From Shinisaurus crocodilurus (taxonomy: Eukaryota > Chordata > Lepidosauria > Squamata > Shinisauridae): DNA of 64,000 nt. Location: positions 233,211,546-233,275,545 of the forward strand of contig CM037878.1 in NCBI GenBank assembly GCA_021292165.1, given 5' to 3'. The translations under genes and the position numbers were made by a program. Below the pieces are notes generated by a model, which did no database searches, was not told where the DNA came from, and saw nothing but the letters and a program-made list of their open reading frames with translations. How positions within the stretch are numbered: the stretch's first letter is position 1; each line of letters begins with the position of its first letter. This document shows positions 10,893-21,582 of the stretch, piece after piece.

Positions 10893-11639
10893 ATAGCACT
10901 AATGTACCTGCAAAAAATAAAATTAAAACCCTGTTATAACTGGCCTCAAAGAACAAATGTCTGCGCTGCTGCAATGTAGTATTTGTTAAAGGGATCTCTT
11001 GAGTGATGGCACATACTAAAAACAAGTCATTTGTGTGCATTTTCTGGGACTGAGAGTGCAGTCCTACCCCCATGTTGATTACTGGAGCAGGTTAGGATCT
11101 GGTGCAGTGGTCCCTCCACTGGCCATGGTTGGTGGAGAGGATCTTTGCCAGTGTGTGTGGGGCAGCTCTGCTGCAGGGGAGCCCACCACTGCACCTGTGG
11201 AAAGCTCTACAAGCTGAAAGTTACTACCAACAGCAGCAAAAATATGCTGCTGATTTTGCACCCCCAAAACAGGGTGGGGTGGAGTTGGCATGGAGCTCTC
11301 AAGGGGCACCCTGTTTGGACCGCTCTTCTATGCAGTTTTAACAAGCAGGAGGAATTTAAAAAAACAAACAAACAAACAAACCCTACTCCACCAGGGGAAA
11401 ATGATTTTAAAAACATTCCCCCTCCCACTTTGTGTCCTCTCTAGCACAAGCCAAAAGGTAGATCTGCCTCATCACTCCCCCACCTCTATCTCCATTGTGA
11501 ATTCATGAGCAGTATCCACTAAATATGTTTATGGCTTGATCAGTGAAATATTGCAATATGTAGGCCGGTCTATAAGCCAATCTGTAAGCACAAAATGTTA
11601 TACTGGAAGAAGTTCCATATTGTAATTGAAAAAACTCAT
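10893..11639. other. Stretch without a gene
   Basis: It contains an (AAAC)n-like run near 11361-11380 and moderately GC-rich sequence at 11040-11345 (for example GTGCAGTCCTACCCC) that may be another decayed small repeat. No coding frame is supported. Confidence 0.4.
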
Positions 11640-12745
11640 GTGATGTGCTCGCCTCCCCAGTCAGATCCTCCCCAGTCAGGCTTCCTCCCACCTCCCCACC
11701 CTGCCCCTCCTTCGTCGCCTGTCCCCGCCTTGCCACCCGGCCCCCTCATTTCCTGCTGCTGGTGGAGGCCGAAGGAGAAGGTGGCGGTGGAGGCGGTGAT
11801 CGAAGAGAAAAGTGCCCTGGAGCCAGAGAGGCGGCCGCCACCCCACACTCGTCCCCGAAGGAAGTGAAGCGCCGCCGCTGCCACCTCCTCCTCCTTCAGC
11901 ATCCTTGTTCCTTCCCTCGCCCCCTTTTCTTTCGTTTTTCCACCCCCTGCGTTGTTCCTACCCAGCCACTTTATTTCCCTTCTTCTCACTCCAGGACAAT
12001 AGAACAGGGAGATGTCCTCCTCCAGTGGCGGCCACCAGCACAGCCAGAGCCTTGCCATCCCCACCAGGATGGTGCCCATCAGCGACTCCTCACAGCTACC
12101 TCATGATTATTATTGCACCACACCCGGGGGGACCCTGTTCTCCACCACTCCTGGAGGTACCCGAATCATCTATGACTGCAAGTTTCTTTTAGATTGCCGC
12201 AATTCTCCTATGGCTCAGACCCCTCCTTGCCACCTTCCAAATATCCCAGGAGTTACCAGCCCTGGTTCCATGACTGAGGATTCCAAAGTGGAAGTAAACA
12301 ACCTGAACAATCATGGCGGGAAGCCTATAATTGGTGATGATGCTCAGTTTGAGATGGACATCTGATCTTCTTGAGGGTAACCATGGAGAGACAGCAACTC
12401 CTGATCACTTGTGCACGTCCGATTTGGCCAACAGGATCAATAACGTGAAGGATGGAAGAAGCAGCCGCTGTTTCCACTAGAATCCTCACTTCAGCTTTTG
12501 AAGTGCCAAAGGATAAGAGGAGGATGATTTCCTCCCTTCCCCTTGATTCCCATTAGCCATGCTATGCTTCCCCTACTCCTCTGCTTCCCTCCTCCCATTT
12601 TTTTAAATCTCTCATCTCCCTGGTCTGTGACTGAATTGAAGCCCATGGTAAATTTATAGAGCTAAGGAACGTACCTTGGCTTCTCACACTTTAGAGAGAC
12701 AACTTACCTCAGCTTTCTATTAAAAAAGGCAGACTTGGTGCTCAG
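11640..12745 (+). other. Probable full span of the EIF4EBP2 retrocopy, including UTR-like flanks
   Basis: GC-rich, CpG-containing sequence from about 11640 leads without a break into the start codon at 12012. It resembles the 5' UTR of a CpG-island gene. Downstream of the stop, about 380 bp of pyrimidine-rich 3' UTR-like sequence continues to the start of the second 110-bp repeat. There is no clear poly(A) tail or short target duplication, so the outer limits are estimates. Confidence 0.5.
12012..12365 (+). pseudogene. EIF4EBP2: Intronless copy of EIF4EBP2 (4E-BP2) with an intact 117-codon frame
   Basis: 4E-BP2 binds eIF4E in the cytoplasm and blocks eIF4G binding; mTORC1 phosphorylation releases it. 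This frame matches the vertebrate protein end to end and is uninterrupted, while the parent gene has introns, so it is a processed retrocopy. Visible features: the TTPGG repeats carrying Thr37 and Thr46; the eIF4E-binding motif YDCKFLL at 54-60, keeping the Tyr, Leu and hydrophobic anchors; SPM at Ser65; Thr70; and the C-terminal TOS motif FEMDI at 113-117. Changes: the N-terminal RAIP motif reads LAIP (14-17), an extra Tyr at 33-34, and two Arg-to-Cys changes at 56 and 62, both fitting CpG decay. The intact length suggests a young copy or retained coding. Whether it is transcribed is unknown. Confidence 0.87.
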
Positions 12746-12855
12746 TGTTTGGAATTTTAGTTTCTATTGGCAAAGTGCAGCTTTCACTAAAGAAAAAGAA
12801 ATAGCAAAAAATAATAATAAAATAAAATAGAACAAAACTATAACATATGAAAATT
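12746..12855 (+). repeat. 110-bp direct repeat, copy 2
   Basis: Identical to 9408-9517. It abuts the end of the EIF4EBP2 retrocopy flank on the left. On the right it runs, through a 2-bp overlap, into the 18-bp word found at 9257-9274. Confidence 0.95.
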
Positions 12856-12878
12856 CCATGTACAAATGTTGTACATGG
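12856..12878. repeat. Perfect 10-bp inverted repeat at the duplication junction
   Basis: The arm CCATGTACAA, loop ATG and arm TTGTACATGG lie directly after the second 110-bp copy. Only the left arm and loop are present at the upstream location, so the right arm appears to have been added at this junction. Confidence 0.85.
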
Positions 12879-14011
12879 TTCAGTAATTTTAGACTTCCCT
12901 GACAGCATCAGTGCTCAAGCTACATAGTTCCCCTGCACATTGCACGTAGCAGGACCAGTCCATACCACCTCTGTTTGAGGTTAGGCAAATCCTAGTTCCC
13001 ACTTAATATGGCTGAGAGCCACCTTTTCCCAATAGCCACAACTTTTATCAAAGCTCACCGAGAAAGGGGAAAAGACTAAGGTTCTGCAAGAACAAAATTG
13101 CAAGCTGTGCTATACTGCTTTAAAACACAAGCAGTTTGAGGATTACACACAAATAAAACCTTGAGTTAGTCTGTGAGATGGATTTAACTTCTGCACAAGT
13201 AAACCAGACTCCTTAATTAATGGTTCTGAATTACATAGTGTAATGCTGGCACAAAAGAAAAAGAAAAAGAAAAATTGCTTGTCTTCATTTCTTATAACCT
13301 AAATCTTGTATTTCCTATACAAGATTTGTAGTCCTCATTGTGGTATCTTGGGTCAGTCTGTGACATGGAATGCAAAGAATGCCTAGATATCAGAACTAAA
13401 TGCCTTTGAAAGCTCCCACTAAAACAATCTGAATCCATCTTACCCACTGTCATTTGCTGCTACTGAATGCTTCTAAATGGGAAGACAGAATGCCAAATTA
13501 ATTTTGAATTAAACTGGCAGAACACAGAGAGCTCATTTCCTACTCCTTCTTCGCACTTCCAAAACGAACTTGAGCATTCTGTAATTCTCTCTCTTGCTCT
13601 GTGCTTTATGGCAGACATTCCAGAGCCAATTCTGATTTTGCAGTTCTGAGAAAAATGTAAAGCAGATCCCCCCCCCCGCCCCCAGTATCTGTCATGTCAG
13701 TTTTATTCACAGCGGATTAAAGAACAAGTGACAGCTATAGGCAAGAAAAGTGTTTCAATACTCCACCAGCAAGACACTGATTGACTGAGCTCATAATAGC
13801 CATTCACAGTTCAACACCTTCACTGAAAAATGCCAACACTTAAGATATGCATGCTTCATCTGATTCTTTGTTTGATGGGTCATTCATTGAGTGCTTGTGT
13901 TAGAATCAAATGAATACCCGTAACATACAATTTAATACCACTACCACTTAGGTCATGATAAAAAATTCAAGTGAGTTCAAAAAGAATTTCTTATCCAAAA
14001 AATCTAAAAAC
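12879..14011. other. Stretch without a gene
   Basis: AT-rich sequence with short AAAG-type and C-rich runs (near 13258-13275 and 13669-13682). No coding frame or repeat is recognised. Confidence 0.5.
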
Positions 14012-14016
14012 ATTTC

Positions 14017-14916
14017 TGTGGAGAAAAGAGCCTTTGAGGGTTCCTGCACACACGCACACGCACACGCCTCCTCATGTGTAAACCAAGTAAGGCTGGGAGG
14101 AGGCGATGGCGCCTGGAAGTCCTGAAAAGCCGGAGACCCAGCTTTCAAATGCAAATGTAATTTGCATGAGTCATGAGTCCCCCTCCCCCTGTCTGGCCAG
14201 GTGAAGTGCATCCTGATTGGCTAAGAAGCAGCAAAGCTACAGAAAGGAGGGGAGGGGGGGAAAGGTATATTTCCCAACGTGTGGGTTTTGGTCTTTGTCC
14301 TTGGTCATCACGTGGCTGCCGGCTGTTGGAGCAATGGCGGCAAGCCAAGGAGAGGCCCAAGCCTTCGGGTGGCCTCAGGATCCGACCCCAGGTAGCTCCT
14401 GGTGAAATTAGCTGAATGAGGGCTCTGGTAAAGGCAGGCCTTGTGGAGGGCTACCCATCTCGGACCTTCGGGTAGGTGAAGTAGTCTTCCCGGGCAGCAA
14501 GGCTGTGCTGGATCCAACCCTGGAAGAGAACTGACCCCCAGGTAACAGAGTTGTGTGCCTGGGAGATATAAGGAATCACTAGGTTTTGTTATTTTTGCAG
14601 CTCTATTACTGTGTACCAAAGTGTCTCTCTCTAATTTTGTATGCTTCTCTCATTTCCCTATTCTTGTTGTAAAATGCTACCAGAATAAACCTTCTTTGGT
14701 TTTTTACCCCACATGGTGTTTGTGGATTGCTCTGTGGTTCCAGCAACTAAATCCAGGTTACAGTGAGAAAGGCAAATCCCTGAACAGAGATTCAAGTAGG
14801 ATTGCAGACAGCTGAGGCTGGCAATCTGGTACCTTGAGATCTCTGGGGGTCTTGGGTCCTTTGGGGTAGGAAAGGGTGGGTTGTGGTGGGTCAGCCAGCC
14901 CCCCCCTTCCTCCACA
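14017..14916 (+). mobile_element. Solo LTR, 900 bp, with 5-bp target duplication (family shared with 18336-19243)
   Basis: TG...CA termini (TGTGGAGAAAAGAG to CTTCCTCCACA) are flanked by ATTTC at 14012-14016 and 14917-14921. Inside are an ACACGC run, GATTGGCT (an inverted CCAAT box), a TATA-like AGGTATATTT at about 14264 and a polyadenylation signal AATAAA at 14684-14689, in the order expected for U3-R-U5. No retroviral coding sequence is attached. The 5-bp duplication fits class III ERV or Gypsy integration. Confidence 0.9.
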
Positions 14917-14960
14917 ATTTCTTTTTGTTCAGCCCAGTATCCCTGTCACACATCTGGCTT

Positions 14961-15044
14961 GGGTTGTATCCAACGTGAGTCTAACTTAAGTCCTGCTCAT
15001 TTCAATGGGTCTACTCTAAGTAGGACTAACATTGAATCCAACCC
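14961..15044. mobile_element. Small foldback element, 84 bp
   Basis: GGGTTGTATCCAA at the left is inverted as TTGAATCCAACCC at the right, and the arms continue as near-complements through a central CATTTCAATGGG. This is a MITE-like structure. The target duplication is not clear. Confidence 0.6.
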
Positions 15045-15557
15045 TTTTTGTTTTGCTTCTACATAGAACAGTAATGTGCTTCCAGAACATAACCATCACT
15101 CATCCTGTTTCTCCTCTTTTAAAGGAACTTGCTTTTTTTATTGTATGTCTTTCCCACTCATTTTTTTTTCTTTTACTCTTTATTGCCTTTTCATGGTGCA
15201 ATTTTCCTCTTTGATTTTTTAAAAAGCTTAAAATTAACTAGCTTTTTCTTTGCTTTCTGCTTAGCCCTTTTGGAACTTAACTCGGCTCTATCTAGAATTC
15301 AATAAAATATAAATAAGCCCCTGTACCTGAATTTTGTCACTCTTCCTTCCACTCCCTTTACTGTAATTCCTTTGCTTGCAAGAGCACCTAGGTTCAATAC
15401 CTGGTATGTTCAGGAAGGGATCTGAAAGAATCCTGTCTGAAAACCCTAGAGAACTGCTGCCAGTCAGTGTTGACAATACTGAGCTAGATTGGGTAGTGAT
15501 CTGACTCAGTATAAGGCAGCATCCTGTGTTTCTTATTTGGGAATCATAGCTGAACTA

Positions 15558-15795
15558 GAGCCAGTGTGGCATAGTGGTGAGAGTGTTGGACTGGGACTCG
15601 GGAGATCTGGGTTCTAGTCCCTGCTCGGCCATGAAACTCACTGGGTGACTTGGGCCAGTCACTGACTCTCAGCCTAACCTACCTCACAGGGTTGTTGTGA
15701 GGATAAAATGGAGAGAAGGAGGAGGATTATGTAAGCCACCTTGGGTTCCTTGCAGGAAAAAAGGCGGGGTATAAATATAATAAATAAATAAATAA
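15558..15795 (+). mobile_element. tRNA-derived SINE, near full length
   Basis: The head has a pol III-like box A region (GGCATAGTGGTGAGAGTGTT) and box B (GGTTCTAGTCC), as in tRNA-derived SINEs. The body runs through CAGCCTAACCTACCTCACAG and TTGTTGTGAGGATAAAATGG, and the tail is (TAAA)n after GGCGGGGTATAAATATAA. I know this type from squamate genomes (Sauria-like) but do not assign a subfamily. Other copies lie near 25.2, 46.9, 48.2-49.5 and 60.4 kb. Confidence 0.85.
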
Positions 15796-18330
15796 ACTCT
15801 CCCTTCCTCTTCATGGAGGCAGCTATTCACTTCACTAACAGAAAGCACAGCACTGCAGTTGGAACACCTCTGAGAAGCAAAACTTACCTCCTCCCCAACA
15901 CTGGATCACCAAGTTTTCCTCTATTCCAATTGGCAGGGTTCACACCAGGTTCTCCTGGAACTAATCTATGATTAGTTCTTCGATTACCTGTGAGTTGTTT
16001 AAGCCATGATTAATGCTTAGTGCTTGGATTCGTATGTCATGAACTAACCTCTGATTGGGCAGATCAGAGGTTGCATATTCAAAATGGCAGCAGCACACAC
16101 CAGGCCTGTGACCCACTGACCCAGCAACTCATGGGTTAATTAATTAACCCACAATTTGCCACAGTTACATGGGAACAGGCTCTATGTCTCATATATTGCA
16201 AACATTTAAGGTTTTCTATGTAGTTATTTCTTCTAGTTTTTTAAATGTTTGGTATGAAAGATGAAAGATTACTTCTTGTTTAGATTCTTCCATTTGAACA
16301 TTGCCAACAAACAACAAAAGCTCATAAGCAAAGACAGGAGAAGATAAAAACAAAAAGCCAACCTGCATAACTTATCCCCTTCCTCAGATCTTACTCCCTC
16401 TTCTAATTCAGATGAGATTCTTTATTATATTTTCTTTATCTCCCTACCGTAAATCACAGTCTCAGGTTAGTCCTCCCAATTGTATGGATGCATTCCAGTA
16501 CTGGTGCAATCAAAATTAGCATGAGTTATGTGCAGTGCTTTTTTTTCTGGAGAAAAAGGTACCGGAACTCTTGGATTACATTTCCTCGGGAGTAGATGGC
16601 GATTAAATTGTAATGCAATTAATAGAAGAAAAGGTGCTGGAACTCAGTTCCGGTGAGTTCCATCAGAAAAAAAGCCCTGGTTATGTGAAAACTAAATTGG
16701 TTGTATATAATATGAAACATCTGAAATATCAAAGGCTGTCATCTTCAATGCATGTATTCTAGTTGGGATGAACTTCAGACTTATGTAACACATAATAACC
16801 AAATCATTTAATTGCAAAATTAATTGAAACACTTTACTTTAAATATAGATTTCCTATATTTCTGGCAAAGAAATACCTTTCTTAAATCACAGGACACAAT
16901 CACATTGCTCTCTTAAAACTGTATGCTGTTTAGTTTTTAGCTGTTTTTTAAAAAATCTATTGTAGATTCATCCAACGGGTAAATTAAATCAACCATTTAA
17001 TGTACCAATGGGTACATTAAATCCAGATTTTAGTTCACATTTGGTTAGTCATAAAATATACAACTTTGAATAATAACAACATCCTAACCACAGTATTGTA
17101 TATGAGGAAAGGCACAGTGACTTCGTCAGCTTTTCAGGGCATGTGAATCATATGCAAAAAGAGGATGGTGTATTTTTACAAGTCTGGCACAGATAATTAA
17201 AAACCTATTAGTGAACACTGTTTTAACCCTTGCTATATTCTCCAGGGATAAGTGTTGTTTGGAGGAGGAAGTTGGTTTTGTGATTTGAGTACCAACATCT
17301 GATATGGGCGGTACCTGCAATTTTGTGTAATTTTCCCTCTTTCATGCTGAGCACCTCACAGTTCCTTTCTGAGTGAGCGCACCCTACTGAGAAGTGTACA
17401 AGGGGTCAATTTTTGCATGTTACTGTAAGAGATTTCATGCAGGCAATACTATTTATGTGGCCTAAATAGTTGCTGAATTTCAAAGTTCAACTGGAATACA
17501 GATGCTCAGTAGAACATGGGCAATGAGCCTAAGGGATTAAGTATATTTCTAAATGGAAGAAGATAGCAGAAAATGCCAGTGAACCGAAGAAAAATTAAAA
17601 GGCTCAGCCAGGGCTTCAAGCAGGAGACTCCTGGTCTATGCACTGGAGCACCGTGTGGTGAGCAGGGCTACCCATGACATTTTGCTTTCTGAAACTGACA
17701 AAATGGCACCACCCCCACCCCCCACATATAGAACCTGACTGGATTGGCAGCTGAATCATCCTTCGACACTGGTAACGGGACAGTATCCTTCACCACACCA
17801 GAGGGCAGCAAGCTATCTTAAGGGGTAGGGCAGGCTACTTGGCACACACAACTCCAACGCCTCACCATTGTTGTGAGCCGCCCAGCATTTGCCACCTGAG
17901 GCAGCCACCTCAGGGCCAAACTAAACGTTCTTCAAGTGTAAGTGTGTGCGGCACCAATTTGGATTGGGACCATGACACTCTAAGAGGGTGGGATTTAAGC
18001 TTTCATCCCTTGTTTTTGTCCCAGAATTCCACACCTCCCATGGGGTGGGGTCAAAAAAGGGGAAAAAATGCCTCCACTGGAATCAATAGTTTAAAAAGAA
18101 AAAAACCATGTACCTCTGGACCAAAGGGATGTGGAAACATGTGATAAAAATGGGAAGCATAAATCCCCCCATTCCATAGCGCCATGGTCCCAATCAGAAT
18201 GGAAGCAACTTGCACTTACACTAAGTAACATTTAGTTTGGCCTAATAGTAGAGCTGGCCCTGGTTGTGAGTCACTTGTAGGCCAGGCTGTACAGCCCATT
18301 AGTTCTTCATACCTGGCCTGATTATAAATG
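15796..18330. other. Stretch between LTR copies, no gene
   Basis: Apart from the MITE at 16533-16679, I see a possible decayed foldback element at about 15937-16185 (GGGTTCACAC start, ACATGGGAACAGG end) and plain AT-rich sequence. No gag, pol or env remnant occurs here, which argues against the two flanking LTRs being ends of one provirus. Confidence 0.5.
16533..16679. mobile_element. hAT MITE, 147 bp, with exact 8-bp target duplication
   Basis: Ends CAGTGCTTTTTTTTCTG and its inverse counterpart AGAAAAAAAGCCCTG are hAT-like. It is flanked by GTTATGTG at 16525-16532 and 16680-16687. Inside, GGTACCGGAACTC and its approximate inverse near the right end extend the palindrome. Confidence 0.9.
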
Positions 18331-18335
18331 CTTTC

Positions 18336-18372
18336 TGTGAAGAAAGGAGCCTCTAGGGGTTCCTGCACACGC

Positions 18373-18406
<34 letters not shown>

Positions 18407-19243
18407 CATGTGTGAACCGGCTGGAGGGGTGTGTGTGCATAGTTTCTCTGGATGGCGCCTGAAAGTCCTGAAAAGCCGGTCTAGGGTTTTCAGATGCAAA
18501 TGTCATGAGTCATGAGTTCCCCTCCCTGCCTGGCCAGGTGAAGTTCATCCTGATTGGCTAGAGGCAGCAGAGCTACAGAAAGGAGGAGGGGAGGGGAAAA
18601 GGTATATTCCCAAGGGGTGGCCTTGGTCTCTTTGTCTTTGGGTCGTCGCATGGTTGCCGTTGGATCAATGGCGGCAAGCCAGGCAGAGGTCCAAGCCTTC
18701 GGGCGGCCTCAGGATCCGACCCCAGGTAGCTCCTAGTGAAATTAGCTGAATGAGGGCTTTGGTAAAGGCAAGCCTTGTGGAGGGCTACCCATCTCGGACC
18801 TTAGGGTAGGTGTGTAGTCTCCCCGGGCGGCAAGGCTGTGCTGGAACCAACCCTGAAGTGAACTGACCCCCAGGTAACTAGCTGTGTGCCTGGGAGATAT
18901 AAGGAATCAGTAGGTTTTGTTATTTTGCAACTTTACTCTGTGTACCAAAGTGTCTCTCTCTATTTCATGTGCTTCTCTCATTTCCCTATTTTTTGTTGTA
19001 ATATGCTACCTGAATAAACCTTCTTAGTTTTTTTTACCCCACATGGTGTTTGTAGTTGCTCTGTAGCTTCAGCATCTAAATCCAGGTCACAGTAAAAAAG
19101 GCAAGTCCCTGAACAGAGATTCAAGTAGGATTGCAGACAGCTGAGGCTGGCAGTCTGGTACCTTGAGATCTCTGGGGGTCTTTGGTCCTTTGGGTAGGAA
19201 AGGGTGGGTTGTGGCGGGTCAGCTAGCCCCCCCTTCCTCCACA
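18336..19243 (+). mobile_element. Solo LTR, 908 bp, with 5-bp target duplication (same family as 14017-14916)
   Basis: It is collinear with the LTR at 14 kb from TGTGAAGAAAGGAGCC to CTTCCTCCACA, with a longer CA run (18373-18403), the GATTGGCT box, TATA-like AGGTATATTC and AATAAA at 19013-19018. Flanks are CTTTC at 18331-18335 and 19244-19248. They differ from the ATTTC of the other copy, so this is an independent insertion. Confidence 0.9.
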
Positions 19244-19248
19244 CTTTC

Positions 19249-20814
19249 AAAGCAAGTATTTATTTCTGCTTTGTCTGTGTGACTCCCTTGTCTTCTTCTA
19301 CAGGTCTCTGATGCAATACCCCATTTACCTGTATTCCAGACTTGCAGTTTTCTTGTCTGCCTGCCTGTCATTCTTCGTTCTGTTCCACTGCATCCTATGC
19401 CAGCTCCTTCAGATGATTCCTTTGCTTGGGTCTTGGACTGTAATTGGTAAACTGACATTCCTATGCTAACATCATGCAGTCTGTTTCTTACATTCTGCTT
19501 TAGCCCTTCTGTGGGATCTGAACTCCCTCCGCACTCCAGTCTCAATCCACTAGTACCTACATTACACTGTGTATGCGTGAATGCTAATGAATCAGTTCTG
19601 ACAAAGCTTCTGGATGTAGGAAGAATGATCTATGAGTAGACAAATTGTGATTATTTATTTATTTATTTATTATATTTATCAATCATGATGAACACAGCAT
19701 ACCGAACTGCCATCTTAAGAGCAAATAAAACCAGTAACCATCAACCTAAGGCTCTCAGACATTGGCACTAGTGTGCTGGAGCAAATGTACAAATGAGGTT
19801 CACAAGGTTTTCCTTTCCACCGGTCCCTACATATGAAGTATGAGTGCTGAATTAGCACCTATGCTTTATGAACATCGAGGCATCAATTACAGAGGAAAGG
19901 TGAGCATAGGAGGTACTCACTCATCAATGTTTATCAGCTTGGTGGGTGAGGAGCTGATGATTGGTCAGCTGCTCTTTTTTTTCAATTACAACACTTTTGT
20001 TCTCCCACCTCTTTTAAGCTAGAGGGAAGGAGCCAGGAAAACAGAGGTGGTAATAATGCATGATTAGACTGTGTGGTAGTCTGAATGGGTAAATAGAGCT
20101 GGTCTGGGATTGAAGAAATAACTTCAGAGGGAGGATCTGGGACAGCGAAATTATTATTTTGAGGGATGGAGGGAAGCAGGGAACTCACTGAAGGGGAAAT
20201 TATTTGTGAGTTTGGCTTTGGGGTTCAATCTCTACCTTTAACTGGTAATCAGTTTCTGGTTTGGGGAAAGTTATCTTATCTCCATCTAGTCCGGAACTCT
20301 GAGAATCTTACAAAAAAAGAGACCAGAGCAACCGCATTCCTGTTATTTCTCAGTGGTGTCTAGCACTGAGAGGCACACCCTCTGAATACACAGATTCCAT
20401 TTAGCTGTAATGGCTGACAGAAGGGATTTCCATGGGCTGACTTGTGATGGAGAGTGCAGGAAGAGCTTAGTGTGGGTGGAGCAAAGGAAAAATGTTGCAG
20501 GCTATTGGCATTTGTAGCACTCCCACCTTTTGGGGGCACCATCTGGCCCTGGAATAGACCTATCCTACCCTTACAGGGTACAGATATTGTAGGCTGTCCC
20601 AGGGCTTAGTTTCCTACTGGACAGGCAGATGATAAAACTAAAAATTTAGGGCCAGTTCACATATGCAACAGAATCACCATTTTCTAACACATGAATATTG
20701 TCAGTCTCAGACTTGCCTATGTTAGAATAGAGATAGAGGAAATATTATAACAACTGTCAATACACAGATTACTTGCAATTGTAATTCTCACAAGTGAGAA
20801 TAAGGTTTGTCATA
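19249..20814. other. Stretch without a gene
   Basis: A (TTTA)n tail at about 19650-19672 with short flanking sequence marks a truncated SINE or LINE end on the minus strand. The rest is single-copy-looking, with no supported coding frame. Confidence 0.45.
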
Positions 20815-21012
20815 TCCTAATTTCACATATGCACTGATGGGGCCTGAGCTGGTGGTGATGTACCAGGAAAGGGATCTTGGAGTCATGCTGGATAGCTTAA
20901 TGAAAACATTGACCCAGTGTATGGCTGCTGTGAAAAAGGCAAATTCCATGTTGGATCATTAAGAAATAAACTGAAAATAAAACTGCCAAGATCATAATGC
21001 CCTTATACAAAC

Positions 21013-21416
21013 CTATGAGGAGAGACTGAAAGAACTGGACATGTTTAACCTTCAGAAGAGACGACTAAGGGAAATATGATTGTACTCTTCAAGTACTTGA
21101 AAGGTTGTCTCACAGAAGAGGGCCAGGGTCCCTTCTCAATCATTCCAGATTGCAGGACACGGAATAATGGGCTCAAGTTACAGGAAGCCAGATTCCGCCT
21201 GGACATCAGGAAAATATTCCTGACTGTTAGAGCAATAAGACAATGGAACCAACTCCCTAGGGAGGTAGTGGGCTCTCCCACACTGGAGGCATTCAAGGTG
21301 CAGCTGGACAGCCATCTGTCAGGAATGCTTTGACTTGGATTCCTTTGTTGAACAGGGGGTTGGACTCGATGGCCTTGTAGGCCCCTTCCAACTCTACTAT
21401 TCTGATTCTATGATTC
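21013..21416 (+). mobile_element. Second CR1 3' fragment nested in the first
   Basis: The frame at 21076-21333 ends in residues typical of the CR1 ORF2 C-terminus (for example FRLDIRKIF, QWNQLPREVV, SPTLEAFK). It is followed by TTGGACTCGATGGCCTTG and the tail TTCTGATTCTATGATTCTG. The tail differs from that of the host CR1, so it belongs to another subfamily. It interrupts the host CR1 between CAAACCTATG and GTGGTGTGACC. Confidence 0.82.
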
Positions 21417-21450
21417 TGTGGTGTGACCACACTTAGAATACTGTGTACAA

Positions 21451-21582
21451 CAGGGGCAGGGAATGTGTGGCCCTCCAGATGTTGTTGAACTACAACTCCC
21501 AGCATCCCTAACAATTGACCATGCTGGCTGGGGCTGATGGAGTCCAACAACATCTGGAGGGCCAATACAATCTCTACTGCTG
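21451..21582. mobile_element. hAT MITE inside CR1, with 8-bp target duplication
   Basis: It starts CAGGGGCAGGGAATG and contains CCCTCCAGATGTTGTTG with its inverse near the right end around ACAACTCCCAGCAT. Flanks GTGTACAA (21443-21450) and GTGTACAG (21583-21590) are an 8-bp duplication with one change. Without it the CR1 sequence reads through. Confidence 0.82.

Noticed and set aside
11636..12192. Four overlapping long frames on both strands around the retrocopy
   Set aside because: They are shadows of GC-rich UTR-like sequence; only the 12012-12365 frame matches a known protein.
9408..12855. The 110-bp repeat as a target-site duplication of one 3.2-kb insertion
   Set aside because: No retrotransposon or DNA transposon known to me makes a 110-bp duplication, and the interior holds unrelated elements with their own boundaries.
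15558..15795. A tRNA gene
   Set aside because: Boxes A and B are present, but there is no cloverleaf with a proper acceptor stem, and the sequence continues into a SINE body and tail.
14017..19243. A single 5.2-kb provirus with two LTRs
   Set aside because: Each LTR has its own distinct 5-bp target duplication and no retroviral coding lies between them.
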